Shown here piece after piece: positions 1 to 5,856 of a DNA stretch of 7,709 bases. Numbering within the stretch: position 1 is the first letter of the stretch; every line of letters begins with the position of its first letter. The position numbers and the translations under genes were made by a program. Under the pieces are notes generated by a model. The model saw only the letters and a list, made by a program, of their open reading frames with translations, did not search any database and had not been told where the DNA came from. The DNA comes from Acidobacteriaceae bacterium (lineage in GTDB: Bacteria > Acidobacteriota > Terriglobia > Terriglobales > Acidobacteriaceae), in NCBI GenBank assembly GCA_003168235.1, contig PMSZ01000236.1:1-7709 (forward strand), given 5' to 3'.

Positions 1-1844
1 TCCCCGGCATCGCCGAGCGGGTGAAGGCATTCCGCGACCGGGCGATCGATCAGGTTGCTTCCGGCGGCAACTGGAACCCGGACGGCACTCACCGTGCGCA
101 ATTCTTCGAAACAACGGTGTGCGGCTTCGACCGCGGCGCCGGCCAGGATGGGATCTCCGTGGAGCACTTTTGGGCTGGTAACGTTGCCCTGTTTGTCGAT
201 GGTCGCTTCGATATCCACCGTACCCTGGGCGTGGACGGCGAGAGCGGCGGCCGGATACCGCGGCTGTACCTTCTTGATCAGAAGACCCTGGGAAACTCCC
301 TGCGAAACTTTCAGTGTGGCCAAGGAAGGTCTGGAGGCCTCGGTGGGTATCAGGCCGTTCAGGCTACTTGCGTTGGCGGCCGCAACCACGGGCAGCTGAG
401 GTGCGGACTCGTCATCTGACGCGGCAGCTTTGGTTGCTGCGAAGGTGGTCGACTTCACGAGCAAGGGTGAGGAGGATTTCTTCGCCGCCGGTTCGGGGGT
501 CACGGCGATGCGGAGTTCGGGAGGATTGCCGGTGGCGTTCGATTGATTGTTCGGGGAATTGCTCGATAAGACGATCGTCTGGGGCTTCGGACCCGATGCT
601 TGCGAGGAGGTTGAGATTGAAGCAGACGCCGGACTGGCGGTCGTCGCGGTGATCGGCGCCGTCGGCGTCGGCTTAGACATGGATAATGGAAGTGGTGAAG
701 GCGGCGCCGAGTTGGGGCTTGGTTGTGCGGGTTGCAGGGCTGGGGCTGCGCCGGGCTTAGCCAACTCGGTATAGCCAAAGTAGCCGAGCGCAGCCACGAC
801 CAGCAGGACCGCAGCTGCGATCAAGAGCTTCTTGCTGCTGCCCGATCCGCCGGAATCTTCTGTGCCTAATGCGGCGAAGGACGGGCCGTCGTTGAGTGAG
901 CCGAAGGTCGGGACGGAAACTGTTTCGGTGACGGTCAGTACAGAAGTGGCGGACTCTGGTTGATGGATCTCAGCTTTTTTCGCCGGAGCGGCAACGTCTT
1001 TTGCCGGGGCTGGAGCGGCAGCCGAGCTTGAGACCGACACTGGAGTCGACGAGAGAACTGGAGTTGCTTTCTGAGCTGGCGCAGGCGTAGCCAGCGGCGT
1101 GAATTGTGGCGTCGATGGCGCGGCGACATCCGATGGATATTCCAATGGATCGTCTTCAGAGTCGGCGGACGCGGTGGTTCCAGAAAAATTGGATGAGATC
1201 GAATTGGACGACATCGCTTTGGACGACATGGCTGCAGGGGCCATCGGAGGCGCAGCTTCGAAATGCGGCATTTCCGTTTGGGGCGACTCGCGGCGACTGG
1301 AGGGCGGAGCCTCGGTAGTTTGAATCATGGCGCTTGGAAGCGCGATGGTTGGAACCACCCGCGGTGAGCGCCGGCGATCATGCTGCACCAAACTGCCGGC
1401 GGGGGTTGGAGCTGGAATTTTGGGTGAGGGTGCTGCAGACGACACTGCTCCGCCGCTGGCACTGGCCGCATCGCTAGTTTTCCGCAGAAGACCGCGCGCA
1501 ACCCGGAGCGTTCCTTTAGCCTGCTCGACATTAATCGGCTTGGTGAGGACCAGATTGGCGCCGATGCGGTAGGCCTTGGCCACGCCCGCTTGTCCTTCGA
1601 CCAATGCGATGGCCAGAGAACCCTGATTCAAACCGGAATTTCTAGCACTCTTGAAAAGCAGGGAAGCGTTCTGCTCATTCTCACTGTCGATGACGATGGC
1701 GTCGTAACGTTGCGCCATCAACTTCTTGACGGCAGCAAAAGGCTCGTGCACCGCCTCGACCGCGAACTCCAACTCGCTGAAGGTCTGAGTTACGATCGCG
1801 GCGAGTTTTTCGTCGGAACAGAAGAGTAAAGCTTGGTAACCCAT
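1..1844 (-). CDS. Receiver-like domain / TM / TonB C-terminal domain protein, paralogue 2 (3' end not resolved, open at window edge)
   Basis: Reading leftward from the ATG at 1842-1844, the frame stays open for 614 codons to the edge. Residues 1-122 resemble a response-regulator receiver: acidic D11/E12, phospho-acceptor D53 after a hydrophobic strand (AIVID), and K102 in LTKP. The Thr/Ser switch position is Glu (E83). Residues 123-335 are a Pro/Ala/Ser-rich linker. A single TM helix lies at about 340-358, preceded by two Lys, which suggests N-in topology. A second Pro/Ser/Thr linker leads to a TonB C-terminal domain from about 518, with QGLLIKKVQPRYP and GTVDIEATIDKQGNV. Similarity holds to AAVEA near residue 574; the expected Trp-Arg-Tyr ending and stop are absent. 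It is a tandem paralogue of the gene at 1996-3828, 151 bp away. Alignment of the N-termini (MGYQALLF with MPHALLL) supports this start, and AGGA lies about 10 nt upstream. The TM helix lacks the His found in ExbBD-coupled TonB. The partner and function are unknown. Confidence 0.8.
   Translation of the reverse strand, partial: MGYQALLFCSDEKLAAIVTQTFSELEFAVEAVHEPFAAVKKLMAQRYDAIVIDSENEQNASLLFKSARNSGLNQGSLAIALVEGQAGVAKAYRIGANLVLTKPINVEQAKGTLRVARGLLRKTSDAASASGGAVSSAAPSPKIPAPTPAGSLVQHDRRRSPRVVPTIALPSAMIQTTEAPPSSRRESPQTEMPHFEAAPPMAPAAMSSKAMSSNSISSNFSGTTASADSEDDPLEYPSDVAAPSTPQFTPLATPAPAQKATPVLSSTPVSVSSSAAAPAPAKDVAAPAKKAEIHQPESATSVLTVTETVSVPTFGSLNDGPSFAALGTEDSGGSGSSKKLLIAAAVLLVVAALGYFGYTELAKPGAAPALQPAQPSPNSAPPSPLPLSMSKPTPTAPITATTASPASASISTSSQASGPKPQTIVLSSNSPNNQSNATGNPPELRIAVTPEPAAKKSSSPLLVKSTTFAATKAAASDDESAPQLPVVAAANASSLNGLIPTEASRPSLATLKVSQGVSQGLLIKKVQPRYPAAALAVHAQGTVDIEATIDKQGNVTSPKVLHGDPILAGAAVEAAHRCFEELRTVSAVRVPVAAGSNLIDRPVAECLHPLGDAG
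1185..1229 (-). repeat. 15-bp tandem repeat, three degenerate copies, in the linker of paralogue 2
   Basis: Three consecutive 15-nt units encode MSSKA, MSSNS and ISSNF (residues 206-220). On the plus strand the core TTGGAYGAVAT recurs at 1189, 1204 and 1219. The repeat lies at nearly the same residue position as the array at residues 209-228 of the neighbouring paralogue, so it may predate the duplication. Confidence 0.75.
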
Positions 1845-1856
1845 AATAAGGCCATC

Positions 1857-1902
1857 CTAGGTAACAGAATGGGTACCAGCAAGTTACGGGGGTCATTGAC
1901 CC
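1857..1902 (-). promoter_or_regulatory. Conserved upstream block of paralogue 2, with a dyad
   Basis: Plus-strand CTAGGTAA (1857-1864) begins after 12 nt upstream of the ATG. GCAAGTTACGGG (1879-1890) follows 14 nt further out. Both blocks also occur upstream of paralogue 1 in the same order, with the same 12-nt distance to the start. On the coding strand they read CCCGTAACTTGC then TTACCTAG, separated by about the length of a promoter spacer; GTAACTT resembles the GGAACTT-type -35 of some ECF sigma promoters, which is speculative. A perfect dyad, GGGTCA-T-TGACCC, lies at 1890-1902. GTAAC (1861-1865) and GTTAC (1883-1887) could also pair. Plus-strand TTATCG recurs at 1904, 1939 and 1952 just upstream. 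It could be a promoter/operator or only a remnant of gene duplication. Confidence 0.4.
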
Positions 1903-1995
1903 TTTATCGTCCTTTTGTCGAGGGGCGGGCGAGGCGATTTATCGGCAGTTATTATCGACCGTTTGCGAGAATCCTAGCCCAAAAGAATCTGTGAG

Positions 1996-3828
1996 CTAGG
2001 GACGCTGAAAGTCGACGATCACGACAGTCTGGAAAGTCTGGGCTTTTCCATCGCGGACGAAGGGGCGATATCGCCACTGCTTGACGGCTTGAACGGCGGC
2101 GGTTGCCAGACTGGCGTTTCCTTCGACCAGACGGACGCCGGTAACTTTGCCGTCCTGATCGACGATGGTTTTCAGGACGACCGTTCCCTCCGCGCCGTTC
2201 GATTGCGCTCCGGCTGGAGGCTTCGGCGCTACTCTGGTGATCAAGCGGCCTTCAGCTCCCTTGGACGACAGAATGACGGCGGTTGCTTCCTCGGGTAGCG
2301 GGGCGTTGGACAATGTTGCGTTGGACGATGTTGCATTAGTCAATGCCGTGCTAGGTAATGCCGCGGTGCTTTTGGAGGTACCGGTGAGTGGCGCGACGGT
2401 TTTGTCCGGTTCGGTTTTGGCGATCTCAGGCTTTCCGACCCCAGGCTTGGCGGAAACGGGTGTCGGGGAAGCGGGAGTGGCCGTAGATCCGGCAACTGCC
2501 GGAGCAACCGTTGTGCCCGAAGCTGGAGATGGCCGCGCGTTGGCCGCCGAAGTTGCGGTTGCGGCTGTCGATGAATTTGCAGCGGAATTGGCGGCGGAAT
2601 CTGGCGTTGTTAGTGCGCTATCCGGAGCGGCCGTCGATACGGGCGCGGGCGGCGTCGGTTGCGCAGGGGCCGGTTGCGCGGAAGGCCTTGCCGCACCTGA
2701 ATGCTGAGCGAGAGCGGTCCCAACCAAAGCAAGAATACGATCGACCTGAGGCCGGACGATAGTTTGGAACTCAAGCTGATACATCCAGGCGAAATAAAAG
2801 CCGCCACCAGCGATCGCGAGCATGAGCAAGGCGACCAGCGAACCGCGCGTCTTCAGCGAGCCTTGACGGCGGGGCGAAGACGTGGCGAGTTTGGCAGGGC
2901 GGGATTCTGGCGTTGCTTTCGATGCTTCTGAAGCTGGTTCTGAAGCTTGCTTCTGCGAGTCGGCCGCTTGGGCCTGGGGCGGCGCTGATTCCTGCGACGC
3001 GTGCGCCTTTTCCGATTCTTCCTGCTCCGTTCGTTCGAGTTCGGCGAGAAGTACCGGATCGTCGGAGGGGGTGAGTGGGTGTGCTGAAAAAGATGCGGGC
3101 GTTCTCACGTCTGGAATTGCGGGTGGGGCCGCGTCGACTTCCTCTACGGCGGAAGTCATTGCCGCGGAATCCATTAAAGCGGAACTCATCACGGCGGAAC
3201 TCATGGTCGCAGAGACGCCGGGCGATGAGAACGTGGTATCTGGGGCTGTCGCGGCCGCTGAAGCTGAAGTGGTGGCTGCAATCGATGTCAGGACGGAGCT
3301 AGAAACGGGATCGTCATAGCTGGTCAGCTCCGAAGATCCTGCATGCGAGGAGCCTGCGCTGGCGGCGGCTGCCATGGCGTGTTCCTCCGCAGGGACGACT
3401 GCAGGGGCGGCGGCAGTGGCGACGACGGCGTCGGTCGCGGGCGCAATTTCGGATGCTGGAGCAGTTTTTCGCAGACGGCCCACGGCGGTGCGGATGGTGG
3501 CGCGTGCCTGATCTTTTGCGACGGGCTTGGTGAGAATCAGTTCGGCTCCGAGGCGGAAGGCGGTCGGCAGGCCGGCGCGTCCATCGACAATCGCGATCGG
3601 TACGGGATTATTGCCGTTTTTTCCGCGGCGGCAAACATCGAAGATGAGCTTGGCGGCGGGAAGATTCTCACAGTCGACGAGCACGAGGTCGAAAGTTTGC
3701 GAAGTCAGTTTCTGGGCGGCGGAGACGCCGTCGAGAGGGCGTTCGCAGGTGACTGACATTTCTTCCAAAACGCCAGTAATGGCCGTAACGGCCTGATCGT
3801 CGGGTGACAAAAGCAGCGCATGCGGCAT
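1996..3828 (-). CDS. Receiver-like domain / TM / TonB C-terminal domain protein, paralogue 1
   Basis: This complete 610-aa protein has an N-terminal receiver-like domain (1-122): D10/D11, phospho-acceptor D52 in LVLVD, and K101 in LTKP. The usual Thr/Ser switch residue, 30 residues after D52, is Asp (D82). An Ala/Ser/Pro-rich linker (123-318) ends in a basic patch, SPRRQGSLKTR. A single TM helix follows at about 330-350, giving N-in topology by the positive-inside rule. A second Pro/Ala/Thr linker (380-520) leads to a TonB C-terminal domain (about 528-608) with GTVVLKTIVDQDGKV, WRYRPF and terminal VVIVDF. The TM helix has no His, unlike ExbBD-coupled TonB, and the usual PxYP motif at the domain start is degraded to APKPP. 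The start is supported by alignment with paralogue 2 and by a purine-rich GAAAGAG just upstream. It lies 152 bp from the channel gene. Family membership is clear; the biological role is not. It could be a signalling or scaffold protein and not a nutrient-uptake TonB. Confidence 0.9.
   Translation of the reverse strand: MPHALLLSPDDQAVTAITGVLEEMSVTCERPLDGVSAAQKLTSQTFDLVLVDCENLPAAKLIFDVCRRGKNGNNPVPIAIVDGRAGLPTAFRLGAELILTKPVAKDQARATIRTAVGRLRKTAPASEIAPATDAVVATAAAPAVVPAEEHAMAAAASAGSSHAGSSELTSYDDPVSSSVLTSIAATTSASAAATAPDTTFSSPGVSATMSSAVMSSALMDSAAMTSAVEEVDAAPPAIPDVRTPASFSAHPLTPSDDPVLLAELERTEQEESEKAHASQESAPPQAQAADSQKQASEPASEASKATPESRPAKLATSSPRRQGSLKTRGSLVALLMLAIAGGGFYFAWMYQLEFQTIVRPQVDRILALVGTALAQHSGAARPSAQPAPAQPTPPAPVSTAAPDSALTTPDSAANSAANSSTAATATSAANARPSPASGTTVAPAVAGSTATPASPTPVSAKPGVGKPEIAKTEPDKTVAPLTGTSKSTAALPSTALTNATSSNATLSNAPLPEEATAVILSSKGAEGRLITRVAPKPPAGAQSNGAEGTVVLKTIVDQDGKVTGVRLVEGNASLATAAVQAVKQWRYRPFVRDGKAQTFQTVVIVDFQRP
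2299..2358 (-). repeat. 15-bp tandem repeat, four degenerate copies, in the periplasmic linker of paralogue 1
   Basis: Four 15-nt units encode LPSTA, LTNAT, SSNAT and LSNAP (residues 491-510), immediately before the TonB domain. Plus-strand unit starts fall at 2306, 2321, 2336 and 2351. The unit core TTGGACGAT resembles the TTGGACGAC core of the array in paralogue 2. Confidence 0.75.
3145..3204 (-). repeat. 15-bp tandem repeat, four degenerate copies, in the cytoplasmic linker of paralogue 1
   Basis: Four 15-nt units encode MSSAV, MSSAL, MDSAA and MTSAV (residues 209-228). The sequence TTCCGC is kept in all four. Position in the protein matches the three-copy array of paralogue 2 (residues 206-220). 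Confidence 0.8.
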
Positions 3829-3840
3829 GGCTCTTTCATG

Positions 3841-3889
3841 CTAGGTAATCGCCGGTGAAAGCCGCAAGTTACGGGAGTAAGTGGGGTCA
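3841..3889 (-). promoter_or_regulatory. Conserved upstream block of paralogue 1
   Basis: Plus-strand CTAGGTAA (3841-3848) starts after 12 nt upstream of the ATG. GCAAGTTACGGG (3864-3875) follows after 15 nt, and GGGGTCA lies at 3883-3889. The same three words occur in the same order upstream of paralogue 2, but there GGGGTCA directly overlaps the middle word, whereas here about 7-9 extra nt intervene and the 13-bp dyad is lost. A promoter or regulatory site is inferred from conservation only. The rest of the 152-bp gap (3890-3980) shows no terminator-like stem followed by a T-run. Confidence 0.4.
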
Positions 3890-3980
3890 CGCAGTGCAAA
3901 GCCGAAGTGCGAAGCCAGAGAAGACCGAGGAGCCTCTCAGGGTGGTTTTCGCGGGGCCGGGGCGTCCCGCCAGGCTGCGG

Positions 3981-5768
3981 CTAGTCGGGGATACTGTCGG
4001 GGGTGTTTTGATCGGTCTTGGCAACGGCGGAGTCTGGCGGCGGATAAACAATGGGACGGAAGGTTGATTTTTCTTCAGGCGAGAAATCGGGGAAGGGAAG
4101 GTTTTTCTGGTCCCGCCATTGCTGGACCTGATGTTCGGCTGCGGCCGCTTTCTCTTTATCGAGAACGGAATCACGGGAGAAGTAGAGGGTTTGCGAGGGG
4201 AAGGCGATGGCGGTGCCGGATTTTTCGACGATATCCATGATGCGGAACAAGAGATCTTCGCGGATGGCGATGAACTCGTTCGAGTCGCGGGTGAGCACGT
4301 TGCTGGAGATCTCGACGCGCAAGGCGCTGCTGTCGAAATTGGCGAAGCGGATGGTGGTCGAACTATTTTCGACCTTGGGGTGCTCGTAGAACATGCGGCG
4401 AATCTCAGCCAGAAGATAACGGAGCTGATCGGCGGTGGTTTCGCAACGGATGGCGAGGACGGGGGCGAACTGAATTTTGTCGCGGCGAGTGAAATTTTCG
4501 ATGCTCATGGTAGCGAGCGCGCCATTGGGGATGGAGAGCTGGGTGCGCGCGTCGGTGCGAACTTGAGTGGATCGCAGGCCGATGTCTTCGACGGTTCCGG
4601 TGCGGTCGGCGAAGCGGCAATAGTCGCCGACGCGAATGACGTCATCGGCGAGTACGGAGATTCCGCCAAAAAGATTTTCGAGCGTCTTCTGCGCGGCGAA
4701 GGCGATGGCAATGCCGCCAATGCCGAGTCCGGCGAGCACCGTCGTCAGGTTGAAGCCCATGATGGCGAGAATGGCCAGGAGGGAGGTGACGATGACGAGC
4801 GCCCTGAGCAGGCGGTCAGCCAAGACCATGAGCGTTCCGGTGCCAACGCGGCCAGCGCTGATGGCGTGGATGCGGAGGCGCTGCATGGTGAGGCTGGCGA
4901 CGCTCTGGAAAAACCAGAAAAGTCCGATGCTGATGATGACGGCGAGAGTCCGGTAGTAATAAAGACGGGGCAGGAGCGGCAAACCGAGGTAAGCAGCCAT
5001 GACGCGGTCAGCCAGACCGCTGAAGGTGATGAGCAGAGGCTTGGACACATGGCTGTAACCGTGCAGGTTGGGGCGATTTCTGAGCTTGAGCCAGAGGCGG
5101 CGTGGAATCGCTAACAGCAGAACCATGGTCCAGCCGATGGTGATCGCCACAGGAATCGCGGCGATGAGCGCCAGCCATTGCCAGAGCGGCATTCCGAGAA
5201 TTACGGTGTGCAGGCTTTGTGGCAGTTTGTTTTCTACCTGGTGGGCTTCGATGTTGTCGTAGAGCTCGGGAACCCTGGCGAGCGTGTCGGCGGAAAAAAG
5301 CCAGATCTTGCCGGCATTGGGATCGGAGACGCGGACGAGGACAACGGGAACGTCCTGATCGCCGTTGGAGAAAAATCCGATAGTTTGCTGATCGGCTGTG
5401 CCGTTTTCGAGATTGCCTTCGGGCTGCGTGCTGATGTGACGGATGCTGCCGACGAAGGAGCTATCCATCAGCGCTTTCAGCTTGCCGGCCATGTCTGGAC
5501 CCTGCGATTGGCGCCGCAGGGCGCTCATTTGCAGATAATCGGCGGCGGCGCGTTCGTTTCCGTCTTGCGCGGCTTGCAGAAATCCAAGGACGGTGCCGGA
5601 GGGAGTGTCGCGTCCGAGCGCATCGGCGGGAGTGGGAACGGATGCCGGAGCGGATGGCTTGAGCAGGTTGGTGACCTGGGCGAGCACTGATTGCGCCAAT
5701 AACGATTGCGCCAGCAGGCCTGGGGCCAGCAGGAAAGCGACGAGAATGAGTAACGGCAGTTTCTTCAT
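3981..5768 (-). CDS. MscS-superfamily mechanosensitive ion channel with N-terminal extracytoplasmic domain
   Basis: This 595-aa inner-membrane channel probably opens under membrane tension to release solutes during osmotic downshock. A signal peptide (MKKLPLLILV start, Leu/Ala-rich core, LAQ cleavage sites near 20-31) precedes a soluble domain of about 50-185 beginning DTPSGTVLGFLQAA. Hydrophobic segments lie near 193-221, 272-297 and 310-338. The pore-lining helix and its junction (about 340-378) carry the family hallmark GLGIGGIAIAFAAQKTLENL followed by GGISVLADD. The MscS beta domain (VGDYCRF, GTVEDIGLRST, IPNGAL) and the C-terminal alpha/beta domain follow. It is about twice the length of E. 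coli MscS (286 aa) because of the N-terminal domain and extra TM helices. The start is chosen for the signal peptide; no strong Shine-Dalgarno is visible upstream. It lies 88 bp downstream of lpdA and may be cotranscribed, though no functional link is evident. Confidence 0.93.
   Translation of the reverse strand: MKKLPLLILVAFLLAPGLLAQSLLAQSVLAQVTNLLKPSAPASVPTPADALGRDTPSGTVLGFLQAAQDGNERAAADYLQMSALRRQSQGPDMAGKLKALMDSSFVGSIRHISTQPEGNLENGTADQQTIGFFSNGDQDVPVVLVRVSDPNAGKIWLFSADTLARVPELYDNIEAHQVENKLPQSLHTVILGMPLWQWLALIAAIPVAITIGWTMVLLLAIPRRLWLKLRNRPNLHGYSHVSKPLLITFSGLADRVMAAYLGLPLLPRLYYYRTLAVIISIGLFWFFQSVASLTMQRLRIHAISAGRVGTGTLMVLADRLLRALVIVTSLLAILAIMGFNLTTVLAGLGIGGIAIAFAAQKTLENLFGGISVLADDVIRVGDYCRFADRTGTVEDIGLRSTQVRTDARTQLSIPNGALATMSIENFTRRDKIQFAPVLAIRCETTADQLRYLLAEIRRMFYEHPKVENSSTTIRFANFDSSALRVEISSNVLTRDSNEFIAIREDLLFRIMDIVEKSGTAIAFPSQTLYFSRDSVLDKEKAAAAEHQVQQWRDQKNLPFPDFSPEEKSTFRPIVYPPPDSAVAKTDQNTPDSIPD
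5689..5713 (-). repeat. Short 15-bp-period direct repeat inside the channel's signal peptide
   Basis: Plus-strand GATTGCGCCA occurs at 5689-5698 and again at 5704-5713. In the protein this gives LLAQS-LLAQS-VLAQ, so the likely signal-peptidase site (Ala before Gln) is presented up to three times. Confidence 0.7.
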
Positions 5769-5787
5769 CGGGCTCTGGCAATGGAGG

Positions 5788-5837
5788 GCCGGGCGTCGCC
5801 GCCCGGCGGATTCAAGACAGAACGGGCGAGATGCCCG
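5788..5837. repeat. Two GC-rich dyads in the lpdA-channel spacer
   Basis: A perfect 8-bp inverted repeat, GCCGGGCG / CGCCCGGC, spans 5788-5807 with a TCGC loop. A second dyad, CGGGC-GAGAT-GCCCG, spans 5823-5837. No T-run follows on the minus strand, so they are poor Rho-independent terminators. They may be an mRNA-stabilising structure or part of a dispersed repeat. Confidence 0.6.
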
Positions 5838-5856
5838 GTCTTTCCATCTCTTGCCA

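Noticed and set aside
1879..1890. Sigma-54 promoter reading of the CCCGTAACTTGC block
   Set aside because: TTGC is present but the GG of the -24 element at the required spacing is missing in both copies.
2165..2707. A plus-strand frame resembling pentapeptide-repeat protein (ALDNV-ALDDV-ALVNA)
   Set aside because: Any 15-nt tandem repeat yields pentapeptides in every frame; the real coding strand is the TonB-domain gene.
3889..3980. A small gene or RNA in the spacer between the channel and paralogue 1
   Set aside because: No ribosome-binding site with a credible frame and no stable structure were seen.
4119..5114. A long plus-strand open frame (331 codons) opposite the channel gene
   Set aside because: It is antisense to a gene with strong MscS motifs; the translation is Gly/Asp/Glu-rich without domain-like pattern, as expected from codon bias in the real gene.
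5788..5807. Rho-independent terminator after lpdA
   Set aside because: The stem is strong but no T-run follows on the minus strand.
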